64,000 nucleotides of DNA from Mycolicibacter acidiphilus (lineage in GTDB: Bacteria > Actinomycetota > Actinomycetes > Mycobacteriales > Mycobacteriaceae). The notes beneath the pieces are model-generated. The model was not told the origin of the DNA, ran no database searches, and saw only the letters and a program-made list of their open reading frames with translations. Positions 28,814 through 38,030 of the stretch are shown here, piece after piece (the stretch's first letter is position 1; each line of letters starts with the position of its first letter). The DNA is taken from NCBI RefSeq assembly GCF_018455725.1, contig NZ_JAHCLR010000003.1, positions 223,075 to 287,074 on the forward strand, in the 5' to 3' direction. The translations under genes were made by a program, and so were the position numbers.

Positions 28814-28832
28814 CTACGTACGTAATACGTAG
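28814..28832. promoter_or_regulatory. Palindrome upstream of copper operon, candidate BlaI/CopY operator
   Basis: CTACGTA-CGTAA-TACGTAG is a perfect 7-5-7 inverted repeat 43 bases before the ATG at 28875. BlaI/CopY repressors bind TAC/GTA-type palindromes, and the operon encodes such a repressor at 29748. Confidence 0.6.
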
Positions 28833-28874
28833 TTCGATTGTGGCGCATCTGGCGCACCGGTCAGAAGGGAACAG

Positions 28875-29210
28875 ATGATGGGGTTGTTCGGCACGGTGGG
28901 AGTCAAGTTGCGGCAGCGTAAGGCCACGATCGCGGCGGTCCTGGCGTTCGCAGTCATCGGTTTGGGGGTCTTCTTCGTCGGGACATGGGCCGGCTCCACC
29001 GGCACGCTCACCTTCGGCACGGTGACCGCGTCGGCCCCGCCGGTCAACGATGCACCCGCCGGACACGGCCCGGATGAGCCGTGCTGTGGAAAACCGATGA
29101 TGATGGACAAGGACCACCAGGGTCCGAAGATGCGCGAAGGCATGCCCATGGACAACATGCCCATGGACAAGATGGGACCGAAAGCCGGTATGGACTGCTG
29201 CGACAAATAG
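28875..29210 (+). CDS. Membrane-anchored Met/Cys/His-rich protein, probable copper binder
   Basis: A 111-residue protein with one transmembrane helix (about 18-38) and a C-terminal domain outside the membrane holding likely soft-metal ligands: HGPDEPCCGKPMMMDKDH, then repeated GMPMDNMPMDKM and a final MDCC. Met- and Cys-rich repeats of this kind bind Cu(I). No family name is offered. A purine-rich AGAAGGGA lies just upstream of the ATG pair. It is the first gene of a four-gene plus-strand operon ending with BlaI and M56, so copper sequestration or delivery is inferred. Confidence 0.75.
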   Translation: MMGLFGTVGVKLRQRKATIAAVLAFAVIGLGVFFVGTWAGSTGTLTFGTVTASAPPVNDAPAGHGPDEPCCGKPMMMDKDHQGPKMREGMPMDNMPMDKMGPKAGMDCCDK

Positions 29211-29239
29211 CCATCTGCGACCGGGAAGCGAAGTTCTGC

Positions 29240-29743
29240 ATGGTTGGGATGGTTCACGGGCTGCCGACACATCCGTTTTTGGCACATCTGGTGGCGGCGT
29301 TGGTGCCACTGGCCGCACTGCTGGCGATCCTGGCGGTGGTGTGGCCCGCAGCGCGGCGCCGCATCGGTGCGATACCGCTGTTCGTTGCCACGGCGGCGCT
29401 GCTATTGGTTCCGCTGACCACGGCAGCCGGTGGCACGCTGCGAGCGCAGGTGATGATGGGCGGAGCGGTGCTGAGTCGACACGTCACGCTGGGAGGGCAG
29501 GTCATCGTCTGGGTTGCACTGTTGACCATCGCACTGACCTGCTGGTGGGCGTTGCACACCCCGATCTTCGCCGGCACCGTGGGCGCCGTTGCGCCGGCGG
29601 CCCGCCGGATCGGTGCCACCGGCGCCGGTGCCGCAACATTGCTGTTTGCGCTGGCCTGCGTCTGGTCGACGGTGCGGGCCGGCGACAGCGGAACACAAGC
29701 GGTGTGGGGCACACTGCCCTGCTGTGCAGGCATGGCAATGTGA
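29240..29743 (+). CDS. DUF2231-type four-helix membrane protein
   Basis: A 167-residue protein beginning MVGMVHGLPTHPFLAHLV, the typical DUF2231 opening with conserved His residues, followed by about four transmembrane helices and ending TLPCCAGMAM. The helices contain buried His, Met and Cys that could bind metal or heme. The second ATG (29249) is an alternative start. Its role is unknown; the position between a copper-binding-like protein and a BlaI repressor suggests copper handling. Confidence 0.72.
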   Translation: MVGMVHGLPTHPFLAHLVAALVPLAALLAILAVVWPAARRRIGAIPLFVATAALLLVPLTTAAGGTLRAQVMMGGAVLSRHVTLGGQVIVWVALLTIALTCWWALHTPIFAGTVGAVAPAARRIGATGAGAATLLFALACVWSTVRAGDSGTQAVWGTLPCCAGMAM

Positions 29744-29747
29744 AGCC

Positions 29748-30128
29748 ATGAGTGCGGCACGCGAGTTCGGGTCTTTGGAAGCGGTGATCATGGACCGGTT
29801 GTGGGCCAGCGACGGTGCCACCAGTGTGCGGGAGGTGTTCGAGGAGTTGCAGGCCACTCGCGCCATCGCCTACACGACGGTGATGAGCACCATGGACAAC
29901 CTGCACTCCAAGGGCTGGCTGGACCGAGATCGGGACGGCCGGGCTTTCCGGTATTGGCCGGTGCTCAGCCGCGAAGAGCACAGCGCCCGCCTGATGCGCC
30001 AGGCATTGGCGGGCGCCGCTGACAACCCCGACATGGTGTTCGCACATTTCGTGCAGGAGATGACCGCCGAGGAGTCGGCGGCGCTGCGCAAGGTGCTCGA
30101 TCAAGCATCCCGGGGGCGTTCCCGGTGA
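29748..30128 (+). CDS. BlaI/MecI/CopY-family repressor
   Basis: A 126-residue winged-helix repressor: FGSLEAVIMDRLW, SVREVFEELQATRAIAYTTVMSTMDNLHSKGWL (recognition helix) and DGRAFRYWPVLSREEH (wing), then a dimerisation helix bundle. It would repress its own operon, probably at 28814-28832. The stop overlaps the GTG of the M56 peptidase gene (GTGA). In BlaI systems the partner membrane peptidase relieves repression; in CopY the signal is copper itself. Which applies here is open. Confidence 0.9.
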   Translation: MSAAREFGSLEAVIMDRLWASDGATSVREVFEELQATRAIAYTTVMSTMDNLHSKGWLDRDRDGRAFRYWPVLSREEHSARLMRQALAGAADNPDMVFAHFVQEMTAEESAALRKVLDQASRGRSR

Positions 30129-31084
30129 GCGTCGCCATGTGCCTGCTGCTCTACAGCGTCCTGGCCCTCACCGTCGGCCCACTGGCGCTGACTTGGCTGA
30201 CGCGCGGCGGAGATGCCCCGGGGCTCGGTGTGTCGGTTTGGCTGGCCGCAATGCTCAGTGTGCTCGGGTCCTGGATTTCAGCGACGATATTTTTAGCCGC
30301 GGACGTGGTACACACCGGCTGGACCGGTGTGGCGATGTGGCGCGCCTGTTTGGCAGTGGTGCGTAACGTGGCGGCGGGCGAGCACGGCTTCCTCGTCCAG
30401 GCCATCGCCCTGGCAATCGTTGCGTCCGCGATGTTCGGTCTCGGCCGGCTGGGTTGGCGGGTGCATTGTGCACTCAGCCGGGCCGACCGGCAGGCAGCCG
30501 AACATGCTCACGCGGCCAGAATTGTGGGCCGCCGTTACCCCGGACTGGATGCCGTCGTGCTCGATGGCCGCACACCGGCCGCCTACTGCGTCGCCGATCC
30601 GACACGGACCACGATCGTCACCACCGGCGCACTTCACGTCCTCGACAGCGCCCAACTAGACGCCGTCCTCACCCATGAACGTGCCCACCTCGACGAACAC
30701 CACCACCTGCTGATCACCTTGACCCGCAGCCTGGCCACCGCCTTGCCCTGGATTGCACTGTTCACCCGCGGTGCGGCCGAGATCGCTCGACTGCTGGAGA
30801 TGCGGGCCGACGATGCGGCCGTGCGCGCACACGGCCACCAAACGCTACTCGAAGCTTTCGCAGCACTCACCACAGGTTCGGGCGTACCCGCCGCAGCACT
30901 TGCCGCCACCGGCGGCGACATGCTCAGCCGCGTGCAGCGGCTGATGTCCCCACCGCGTGGCCATCGTCTGCCACTGGCGGTGTGCAGTCGGCTCGTCGTA
31001 ACCGGGGTGCTCATAACGAGTCCGATCGCGGTGGCAACAGTGACCGCGGTGAACTCCGGGCTCTGCGGCTTTGCGGCACTTTAA
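30125..31084 (+). CDS. M56-family membrane metallopeptidase (BlaR1-like, no sensor domain)
   Basis: The 319-residue protein has several transmembrane helices and a zinc peptidase motif HERAH in VLTHERAHLDEHHHLL (about residues 183-198), plus EMRADDAAV carrying the third ligand. M56 proteins such as BlaR1 cleave a BlaI repressor. Unlike BlaR1 there is no penicillin-binding sensor domain; the C-terminus is short. Coupled to BlaI by a 4-base overlap. It probably triggers derepression, or processes another copper-stress protein; the signal is unknown. Confidence 0.85.
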   Translation: MSVAMCLLLYSVLALTVGPLALTWLTRGGDAPGLGVSVWLAAMLSVLGSWISATIFLAADVVHTGWTGVAMWRACLAVVRNVAAGEHGFLVQAIALAIVASAMFGLGRLGWRVHCALSRADRQAAEHAHAARIVGRRYPGLDAVVLDGRTPAAYCVADPTRTTIVTTGALHVLDSAQLDAVLTHERAHLDEHHHLLITLTRSLATALPWIALFTRGAAEIARLLEMRADDAAVRAHGHQTLLEAFAALTTGSGVPAAALAATGGDMLSRVQRLMSPPRGHRLPLAVCSRLVVTGVLITSPIAVATVTAVNSGLCGFAAL

Positions 31085-31461
31085 GCCATCGAGTACATCG
31101 ACATGCCGGGGTGTGTGCGATCTTTCCCACACTCGTTGACCAGGGCAGGGATTCGGATTAGCTGAACCTTGACCCATGCCGCGCCTAGCGGGGTCGCCAC
31201 CAGTGCACGGCGGCGACAGCGACGGCCAAAGGCACAGGGTGAACAAGACCGGGGCCCCCTCCAGGACCTCTGCCTGACTGTAGGAGGGCGGGCCCGCCAC
31301 GGTGCTGGCAACGATCGCGTGGTGTGGATACGCTCCTCCTTAGGCCCACGCTTCGCTCGCGGGCTACCTCAGCGGCCGGCCGGTTGTGCATCGATCACCA
31401 TGTGTGCGGCCTTGACCCGATGCTCCGGGTGAGCGAGCGCCGATGTCGTGGTATACCAACG
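31085..31461. other. Convergent intergenic region with possible decayed coding traces
   Basis: 377 bases between the M56 stop and the ATPase stop. The minus strand shows fragments in different frames (VLFTLCL, AVAVAAVHWWRPR and a terminal NECGKDRTHPGMSMYSMA ending at 31081) that read like pieces of one small membrane protein broken by frameshifts. I cannot name it and see no intact gene, terminator or RNA. Confidence 0.35.
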
Positions 31462-33957
31462 TCATTCACCGGTTCGCCGTCCTGCGACAGCGATGTTCAC
31501 TGTGTGGAGCGCATCGGGTGGCGGTTGTTTACCCATCAGCCGACGGGGGATTGGGGCGGCCGGGAGCGCCTGGTGGGTGTCGCGGCCGAAGCGGCGTAGC
31601 CGCAGGGAGTTGGTGACCACGCTGACCGAGGAGAGTCCCATCGCCGCTCCGGCGATGACCGGGTTGAGCAAACCGAGTGCGGCAAGGGGGATCGCGGCGG
31701 TGTTGTAGCCAAACGCCCAGCCCAGGTTCTGATGGATAGTGCGCAGGGTCTGCCGCGAGAGTTGGATCGCCTGCACGACACCGTCGAGCCGGCCGGACAT
31801 CAGCGTGATGTCGGAGGCCTCGATGGCCACGTCGGTGCCGGTGCCGATGGCGATGCCCAGATCGGCCTGCACCAGCGCGGGGGCGTCGTTGACGCCATCG
31901 CCCACCATCGCGACCACCCGGCCCCGATCTTGTAGTCGCTTGATCTCGGCTACTTTGTCCTGCGGCAGTACCTCGGCCATCACCTGGTCGATGCCGACCT
32001 GCTGGGCGATCGCGGCGGCGGTGCGGGCGTTGTCGCCGGTGATCATGGCGACCTGCAGCCCCATGGCGTGCAGCTGCCGGACCACGTCGACTGCGTCGTC
32101 CTTGACGGTGTCAGCCACCGCGAGCACGCCCACAACGTGGTCGTCGCGGCCGACGAACACCGCGGTGCGGCCCTGCTCTTCGAGCTCCTCGGCGGCTGCG
32201 GCGAGGTGCTCGGGCAGCAGCAGATCGTGGTCGTCGACCAGCTTGCGTCGCCCAACCAGCACTGTCCGGCCGTCGATCTGGGCCCGCACTCCGTGCCCGG
32301 CGACGTTGGTGAATTTCGTGGCGGCCGGAATCTGCAATCCCAGCTCACGCGCACCGGCAACGATCGCCGCGCCGATCGGGTGTTCGGAGCCCGACTCGAC
32401 CGCGGCGGCGATCCGTAGCACCAGGTTGGGCTGGCGCCGCTTGTCGGCAATCACATCGGTGACCCGCATCTGGGCGCGGGTGAGGGTGCCGGTCTTGTCG
32501 AACACCACGGTGTCGATCGTCTTAGAGGCCTCCATCACCTCGCCGCCCTTGACCAGGATCCCCAGGTCGGCGCCGCGGCCGGTGCCGACCGTGATCGCGG
32601 TGGGGGTGGCCAGACCCAACGCGCACGGGCACGCGATGATCAGCACCGCCACCGCGGCGGTCATCCCGGCGATCGGGTTGGCGGCGATCAGTGTCCACCC
32701 GGCGAACGTTGCCGCGGCAACACCGACGACCGCCGGGACGAACACCGACGAGACCCGGTCAGCCAGCCGTTGCACCGGGGCTTTGCCGCCCTGGGCCTGT
32801 TCGACCAGGCGCACAATCTGCGCCAGCGCGGTGTCGGCCCCGACGGCGGTGGCACGCACGGTCAGCAGCCCATCGATGTTGACGGTGGCCCCGGCAACAC
32901 GATCACCCACCGTCTTCTCCACCGGGACCGACTCACCGGTCAGCATCGATTCATCGACGGCGGCGCGTCCGTCGGTGATCTCACCGTCGACCGGGATCTT
33001 CTCCCCGGGCCGGACCCGCACCAGGTCTCCGACCTGCACCTGGTCGACCGGGACCAGCAGCTCCTGACCATCCACCAGCAGGCAGGCTTCCTTGGCGCCC
33101 ATCTCGAGCAGTTTGCTGATCGCCTCCGACGCCTTGCCGGTGGCTCGGGCCTCGAAATAGCGGCCCAGCACGACGAACGCGATGATCAGCGCCGAGGTCT
33201 CGAAGAACAGCGGGCCACCGGCGAGCAGCTCATAGGTGGAGTAGAGGAACGCGGTCAGCGTGCCGAGCGTGATCAGTGTGTCCATGTTCGCGCTTCTCGC
33301 CCGGGCTTGCTGTACCGCACCGGCCAGAAACGGCCACCCGGCGACGAATTGCACCGGCACCGTGGCGGCGAAAGCCAGCCAGCCCGCCCACGGATAAGCA
33401 CCAAAAACCATCGTCGAAGCAGACGCCAGTAGCGCCAACGGCATCGCCAGCCACAGTCGCCGCAACCACTTGCGCCGCTCGCGCCTGTTGAGCTCACCTG
33501 ACGACGGCTTGCCGCACGCGGCGACCGGCCCGGAACCGCAGCCGATGCGATCCTCGACGTCTGACGGAGCGTCCGTCACCTGACGGCGCATGCCTAACAA
33601 CGCCACGGCGATCCCGCCGGCAATCTTGCGCACCACACCGGTCTTGCGCACCTGAGCCGAATGTGGGGCCCGTGCGGGCACCAACTCTGCAGGGATGTCC
33701 TGCGCGTCAGCGATCGCGGACAGCATGGCCGCGGTGTCACAGAGCTCCGGCGAATACCAGATCACCACCGAGGCCGTCCGCGGATAGGCTTCCACGGCCT
33801 GCACGCCGGGCACCTTAATGACGGTGTCCTCGATCGCGACGGCCCGAATCGCATCGACACGAAATCCGGTGATGTGCACCCGCATCCGCCCCGACGCGTC
33901 CGATACGACCTGCAGTGTGGCGTCGGCGGCCGGCAGGACATCAACGGTCATGGTCAT
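31462..33957 (-). CDS. Copper-exporting P1B-1 ATPase (CtpV/CopA-like)
   Basis: This 831-residue ATPase exports Cu(I). The N-terminal HMA-like domain (about 15-85) lacks the CxxC copper motif. Core motifs are [10 protein letters not shown], the membrane [10 protein letters not shown], the phosphorylated DKTGTLT and GDGVNDAP. Tyr-Asn in FGYNTAA and MGLSS near the end are the helix 7 and 8 signatures of Cu(I) pumps. ATG 33957 is preferred (a GTG is at 33960). It overlaps the upstream DUF1490 gene and is transcribed from the MerR-type promoter at 34321-34362. Confidence 0.95.
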   Translation of the reverse strand: MTMTVDVLPAADATLQVVSDASGRMRVHITGFRVDAIRAVAIEDTVIKVPGVQAVEAYPRTASVVIWYSPELCDTAAMLSAIADAQDIPAELVPARAPHSAQVRKTGVVRKIAGGIAVALLGMRRQVTDAPSDVEDRIGCGSGPVAACGKPSSGELNRRERRKWLRRLWLAMPLALLASASTMVFGAYPWAGWLAFAATVPVQFVAGWPFLAGAVQQARARSANMDTLITLGTLTAFLYSTYELLAGGPLFFETSALIIAFVVLGRYFEARATGKASEAISKLLEMGAKEACLLVDGQELLVPVDQVQVGDLVRVRPGEKIPVDGEITDGRAAVDESMLTGESVPVEKTVGDRVAGATVNIDGLLTVRATAVGADTALAQIVRLVEQAQGGKAPVQRLADRVSSVFVPAVVGVAAATFAGWTLIAANPIAGMTAAVAVLIIACPCALGLATPTAITVGTGRGADLGILVKGGEVMEASKTIDTVVFDKTGTLTRAQMRVTDVIADKRRQPNLVLRIAAAVESGSEHPIGAAIVAGARELGLQIPAATKFTNVAGHGVRAQIDGRTVLVGRRKLVDDHDLLLPEHLAAAAEELEEQGRTAVFVGRDDHVVGVLAVADTVKDDAVDVVRQLHAMGLQVAMITGDNARTAAAIAQQVGIDQVMAEVLPQDKVAEIKRLQDRGRVVAMVGDGVNDAPALVQADLGIAIGTGTDVAIEASDITLMSGRLDGVVQAIQLSRQTLRTIHQNLGWAFGYNTAAIPLAALGLLNPVIAGAAMGLSSVSVVTNSLRLRRFGRDTHQALPAAPIPRRLMGKQPPPDALHTVNIAVAGRRTGE

Positions 33958-34231
33958 CACCCGAATCCGTTACCGGTTCGATGACCTCGCCGGCGTGCTC
34001 GCGTGCCTCGGCCATCACGTCGGCGACCGTCAACCGCGCCTGCTCGGCGCCGTGTTCGGCCTTGCGCTGCGCCTCGCGGGCAGCGCGGATGCCCCACGCG
34101 GTCACCGTGACGGTTGCCTGACGCAGCGGAGCCTTCGCCACCACCGTGCGCACCGCCTCATAGGCCGCAACCCCCACCACCCCGGTCACCACCGTGGGCG
34201 CCGCTTTCACCACGAATCCATGCCATGCCAT
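33941..34231 (-). CDS. DUF1490 protein upstream of the copper ATPase
   Basis: A 96-residue protein starting [27 protein letters not shown], with one hydrophobic segment, then [17 protein letters not shown], a helical Glu/Lys region and a His/Asp-rich end (DSGDDHDR). It is the mycobacterial DUF1490 family, found beside metal P-type ATPases such as CtpV (Rv0968-Rv0969). Members are thought to help metal ATPases. Its stop lies inside the ATPase start, so the two are coupled. Confidence 0.85.
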   Translation of the reverse strand: MAWHGFVVKAAPTVVTGVVGVAAYEAVRTVVAKAPLRQATVTVTAWGIRAAREAQRKAEHGAEQARLTVADVMAEAREHAGEVIEPVTDSGDDHDR

Positions 34232-34320
34232 TGCTTGCACTCCCTTCCTATCGTTTCCCGCCGAACGGTGAAGTGCCTGACGCTCTTGCCGTGGGGCAGC
34301 TTCGCCGTGTGGCGATACAA

Positions 34321-34362
34321 CCCATCCTTGACCCTCCACTACGCTGGAAGGTCAAGGATGGG
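34321..34362. promoter_or_regulatory. MerR-family operator and overlapping divergent promoters
   Basis: Arms CCCATCCTTGACC (34321-34333) and GGTCAAGGATGGG (34350-34362) form a perfect 13-base inverted repeat with 16 bases between. In each direction TTGACC and AAGGAT are 20 bases apart, the long spacer typical of MerR activation. One palindrome thus serves both the MerR gene and the DUF1490-ATPase genes. Confidence 0.88.
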
Positions 34363-34366
34363 TGCC

Positions 34367-34825
34367 ATGCAGATCGGTGAATTAGCGAAACTCAGCAATA
34401 CCAGCGCGAAAACCATTCGTTTCTATGAGGACTCGGGGCTGTTGCCGCCGCCGGCGCGCACCCCATCCGGATACCGCGACTATGGACCGGAGGTCGTGGA
34501 GCGAATCCGGTTCATCCATCGGGGTCAAGCCGCCGGGCTGACCTTGCAGAAGGTGCGCCAGATCCTGGCGATCCACGACCGCGGCGAGGCACCGTGCGGG
34601 CACGTCCGACAGGTCCTGGGCACTCGCCTCGACCAGGTCCGCGCCCAGATCGCCGAACTGATCGCCCTCGAAGGTCACCTGCAGACGCTGCTCGACCACG
34701 CATCGCACGCCGCGCCCACCGAACACGACCATTCCACGGTGTGCTGGATCTTGGAAAACAACCTGGACGCCGACGCCGACGCCGCCGCTGAACTCAGCCA
34801 CCCCGCGACTAGGACGAGACGGTGA
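34367..34825 (+). CDS. MerR-family metal-responsive regulator (CueR-like)
   Basis: The 152-residue protein (ATG 34367, MQIGELAKLSN; an ATG at 34358 lies inside the operator) has the MerR DNA-binding domain NTSAKTIRFYEDSGLLPPPARTPSGYRDYG, a dimerisation helix, and cysteines in EAPCGHVR and HSTVCWIL that could bind metal. It is expected to activate the divergent ATPase genes when copper or a similar metal binds. Its GTGA overlap with DUF2182 shows co-transcription. Confidence 0.88.
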   Translation: MQIGELAKLSNTSAKTIRFYEDSGLLPPPARTPSGYRDYGPEVVERIRFIHRGQAAGLTLQKVRQILAIHDRGEAPCGHVRQVLGTRLDQVRAQIAELIALEGHLQTLLDHASHAAPTEHDHSTVCWILENNLDADADAAAELSHPATRTRR

Positions 34826-35610
34826 GCGATAGCGAAGTGCGTGGACGGTCATGGACCGATACCTGGTTGCCGGCAGCCCTGCTGGGTGTGGCGGGTGTGA
34901 GCTGGTGGTGGACCGTGATCAGCGCCGGCGACATGAGCGGCGACGAAATGTCCGCAATGTCCATGGATACCCAGCCGGAAATGCCCATGGGCACCATGGC
35001 GCCGATGTCGTTCGCCGCGTTCCTCCTCGCGTGGGCGGCCATGATGGCCGCAATGATGCTTCCCCCGGTCCTACCCGTTGTGCGCCGCTATGCCCGCGCC
35101 GCCGGCGGCGGCGCCGCGCCAGGGGTTATCTTCGTCGCCACATACCTGGCCCTGTGGAGTGTTGCGGGAATCCCCGCGTTTCTAGCGTGGAGCCGCCTCA
35201 ATGAACCACTGGCACACGCCGATCCGTGGGCCGGCAGGCTCGCCGGCGCCGTGGCGGTGGCCGCCGGGCTGTATCAGCTCACACCGCTGAAAGCGACCTG
35301 CCTGCGGCACTGTCACGCGCCGACTTCCTTATCCCTGCCGGCGGGGACGCACCTCGACAGTCTGGCCCGGGCCTTTGGTGCGGGCGGCCGCTACGGCACG
35401 TTTTGCCTCGGCTCCTGCTGGATGCTATTCGTATTGCTCATCGCCCTGGGCACCATGCAACTGGCGTGGATGCTGGCGCTCTCGGTGCTGATCTGGCTCG
35501 AGAAAGTAACCCCTTTCGGTGATCGGCTCACCCGAGTAACAGCGGCCATGCTGATCGTCCTTGGTCTCGTGTTGCTGGCACACCCCGCACTTGTCACCCA
35601 CCTCGTCTAA
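34822..35610 (+). CDS. DUF2182 multi-pass metal-binding-type membrane protein
   Basis: A 262-residue protein with about six transmembrane helices. It has a Met-rich loop (MSGDEMSAMSMDTQPEMPMG) and DUF2182 signatures WAAMMAAMMLPP, YQLTPLKATCLRHCHAP and GSCWMLF. Members are annotated as predicted metal-binding integral membrane proteins. With the MerR gene it makes a two-gene plus-strand unit. A role in copper movement or sensing is inferred from ligands and context. Confidence 0.82.
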   Translation: MSDSEVRGRSWTDTWLPAALLGVAGVSWWWTVISAGDMSGDEMSAMSMDTQPEMPMGTMAPMSFAAFLLAWAAMMAAMMLPPVLPVVRRYARAAGGGAAPGVIFVATYLALWSVAGIPAFLAWSRLNEPLAHADPWAGRLAGAVAVAAGLYQLTPLKATCLRHCHAPTSLSLPAGTHLDSLARAFGAGGRYGTFCLGSCWMLFVLLIALGTMQLAWMLALSVLIWLEKVTPFGDRLTRVTAAMLIVLGLVLLAHPALVTHLV

Positions 35611-35719
35611 TTCAGACACGTCGTGGCGACGACGCAACAGCGAACCCGCGCGCTCCCCCGAGGGGGGCCGCCATGAGTTCCGTGCGGCCTGCCCGGTTGC
35701 GGCAAGAGTTGCGGCGTCG

Positions 35720-36148
35720 TTACCTACCCGACCGACCGTTGCCTGTGGTGGGCAGGAGTTCGGCGATCAAGGCTTGGACGCGGTTGGCGATGTCGTCGCG
35801 GATGGAGCGGACGGTGTCGAGGGGTTGGCCGGCGGGGTCGAGCAGTTTCCAGTCGCGGTAGGCGACGCCGGGGAAGTAGGGGCAGGTGTCGCCGCAGCCC
35901 ATGGTGATCACGACGTCGCTGGTCTGCACTTGATTGCCGGTGAGCACCTTGGGGGTGGCGGCGGTAATGTCGATGCCCAGCTCGGCCATCGCCGCTACGG
36001 CGACCGCGTTGAGCTGATCGGCGGGTTCGGTACCGGCGGAGCGGACCTCGATGCGGTCACCAGCCAGGTGGGTCAGCAGCGCGGCCGCCATTTGGGAGCG
36101 CCCAGCGTTATGAACACAGACGAACAGCACGCTGGGTTTGTCGGCCAT
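35720..36148 (-). CDS. arsC: Arsenate reductase (low-MW phosphatase type)
   Basis: Reduces arsenate to arsenite for export. The 142-residue protein has the P-loop CVHNAGRSQMA (Cys about 11), RSAGTEP, and MGCGDTCPYFPG with the second and third redox cysteines followed by DWKLLDPAG. This is the thioredoxin- or mycothiol-linked ArsC class. Its ATG shares one base with the acr3 stop (TGATG). It is the last gene of arsM-acr3-arsC. Confidence 0.93.
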   Translation of the reverse strand: MADKPSVLFVCVHNAGRSQMAAALLTHLAGDRIEVRSAGTEPADQLNAVAVAAMAELGIDITAATPKVLTGNQVQTSDVVITMGCGDTCPYFPGVAYRDWKLLDPAGQPLDTVRSIRDDIANRVQALIAELLPTTGNGRSGR

Positions 36149-37242
36149 CAGCGGGCACCGCTTGGTTGCGGCTCAGGTCGGAAGAGGCGGGTGCGTAGCG
36201 CCAAGGAGACGTAGATCAGACCGACCAGCACGGGTACTTCGATGAGCGGTCCGACAACCCCGGCAAGGGCCTGCCCGGATGTCACGCCGTAGGTGGCGAT
36301 CGCCACCGCGATCGCCAGTTCGAAGTTGTTGCCGGCGGCGGTGAACGCCAACGTGGTGGTGCGCTCGTAGCCCATGTTCAGCACAACCCCGAGCAGGTAG
36401 CCGCTTGCCCACATGATCGCGAAGTACGCCAGCAAGGGCACGGCAATGCGGGCGACATCCCCTGGCCGGGAGGTGATTTGGTGGCCCTGCAAGGCGAACA
36501 GGATGACGATGGTGAACAGCAACCCATACAGTGCCCACGGGCTGATGCGGGGCAGGAACCGCGACTCATACCAATCGCGGCCTTTGGCGCGTTCGCCGAA
36601 GCGCCGCGACAGGTATCCGGCTAGCAAGGGGATGCCGAGGAAGATCAGCACGGATTTGGCGATCTGCCACACCGAGACGTCGATTCCGCCCTGCGGCAGG
36701 CCCAGCCAGCCAGGCAGCACCGACAGGTAGAACCAGCCCAGTACGGCGAACATGACCACCTGGAAGACCGAGTTCAAGGCGACCAACACCGCGGCGGCTT
36801 CGCGGTCCCCGCACGCCAGGTCATTCCAGATGATCACCATGGCGATGCAACGGGCCAACCCGACAATGATCAACCCGGTGCGATATTCGGGCAGATCGGG
36901 CAGCAGCGTCCACGCCAGTGCGAACATCAACGCCGGCCCGACCAGCCAGTTCAACACCAGCGAGGACACCAGCAGTTTGCGGTCCGCGGCGACCTCGCCG
37001 AGCCGGTCGTAGCGGACCTTGGCCAGCGGCGGGTACATCATCACCAGCAGTCCGAGCGCGATCGGCAACGAGATCCCGTCGATCCCAACGGCGCCCAGTG
37101 CTTCGCCCAGGCCGGGCACCACCCGGCCCAGCGTCAGGCCGGCGGCCATTGCTAGCCCGATCCACACCGGCAAAAACCGGTCCAGTGTCGACATTTTGGC
37201 GGCCACTGCGGATCCAGCAGTCGCTACGGCGGTGTCGCTCAT
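36148..37242 (-). CDS. acr3: Arsenite efflux permease ACR3
   Basis: A 364-residue carrier with about ten transmembrane helices that exports arsenite. The ACR3 family cysteine is in GLARCIAMVIIW and the conserved Glu in AAGNNFELAIAVAIATYG. ATG 37242 overlaps the arsM stop by 4 bases (ATGA), which supports it over an upstream GTG. Middle gene of the ars operon. Confidence 0.94.
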   Translation of the reverse strand: MSDTAVATAGSAVAAKMSTLDRFLPVWIGLAMAAGLTLGRVVPGLGEALGAVGIDGISLPIALGLLVMMYPPLAKVRYDRLGEVAADRKLLVSSLVLNWLVGPALMFALAWTLLPDLPEYRTGLIIVGLARCIAMVIIWNDLACGDREAAAVLVALNSVFQVVMFAVLGWFYLSVLPGWLGLPQGGIDVSVWQIAKSVLIFLGIPLLAGYLSRRFGERAKGRDWYESRFLPRISPWALYGLLFTIVILFALQGHQITSRPGDVARIAVPLLAYFAIMWASGYLLGVVLNMGYERTTTLAFTAAGNNFELAIAVAIATYGVTSGQALAGVVGPLIEVPVLVGLIYVSLALRTRLFRPEPQPSGAR

Positions 37243-38030
37243 CCGCAGCACCCAGCGTCGGCTTTGGTGGCGCGGATGATCGCGCCGTGCATCCCCTCGG
37301 CGATTTCGTGGGTGAACTCGACAGTGGCGTCGGTGAATCCGACCGCGGCCAGTCCGTCGAGGTACTCCTGGCGTGACAGTGCCCCGGCGATGCAGCCGAC
37401 GTAGGAGCCGCGTTCGGAGCGCTCGGCTGCGCTGAGGTGGTCTTCGGCCACGACATCGGAGATCCCGATCCGTCCACCGGGGACCAGGACGCGAAACATC
37501 TCGGCGAGCACGGCCGGTTTGTCGGCCGACAGGTTGATCACGCAGTTGGAGATCACCACGTCGACGGCGCAGTCCGGCAGCGGGATGTCCTCGATGGTGC
37601 CCTTGCGGAACTCGACGTTGGTGGCGCCGGCCTTGGCTTTGTTCTCCTCGGCCAGGGCGAGCATTTCGTCGGTCATGTCGACGCCGTACGCGTACCCCTG
37701 CGGGCCGACCCGACGTGCCGAGAGAAGCACGTCGATACCGCCACCGGACCCCAGGTCGAGTACTCGTTCGCCCGGGCGCAGGTCGGCGACCGCGGTCGGG
37801 TTGCCGCAGCCCAGGCTGGCTTCAACGGCTGTGATGGGCAGCTCGGAGTGCTCGTCGGAACCGTAGAGGCCGGCGCCGAAGATGGTGCCGACATCGGCTG
37901 AATCGCTGGACCCGCAGCAGCTCGCTGCGCTCAGCACGTCGCTGTTGGTGTCGCCACTGCGCACCGCGTCGGCGGCGGCACCGTAGCTCGCCTTGACCTG
38001 GTCACGCAGTGCGTCGTGTTCGGTGGTCAT
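37239..38030 (-). CDS. arsM: Arsenite S-adenosylmethionine methyltransferase
   Basis: Methylates arsenite to volatile or less toxic species. The 263-residue enzyme has SAM motif VLDLGSGGGIDVLLSA and the three conserved cysteine regions SCCGSSD, ISNCVINL and GSYVGCIAGAL, plus a C-terminal DAGCCG. ATG 38030 (MTTEHDALRDQVK) is preferred over one at 38045. First gene of the minus-strand ars operon, divergent from arsR. Confidence 0.93.
   Translation of the reverse strand: MTTEHDALRDQVKASYGAAADAVRSGDTNSDVLSAASCCGSSDSADVGTIFGAGLYGSDEHSELPITAVEASLGCGNPTAVADLRPGERVLDLGSGGGIDVLLSARRVGPQGYAYGVDMTDEMLALAEENKAKAGATNVEFRKGTIEDIPLPDCAVDVVISNCVINLSADKPAVLAEMFRVLVPGGRIGISDVVAEDHLSAAERSERGSYVGCIAGALSRQEYLDGLAAVGFTDATVEFTHEIAEGMHGAIIRATKADAGCCG

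Noticed and set aside
28255-28878. 207-codon plus-strand ORF
   Set aside because: Low-complexity Pro/Arg/Ser sequence crossing a DUF1490 relic, palindromes and the operon promoter; no domain.
31081-31311. 76-codon minus-strand ORF ending GMSMYSMA
   Set aside because: Coherent only at its end; the similar-looking pieces are in different frames, so at most a decayed remnant.
35673-35861. 62-codon ORF starting MSSVRPARLRQELRRRYL
   Set aside because: The first 24 residues look protein-like, but the frame then runs antisense to arsC; possibly a truncated leader, not a supported gene.
30000-36000. Mercury resistance from the MerR gene
   Set aside because: No merA or merT; the ATPase has Cu(I) signatures and the operator serves that ATPase.
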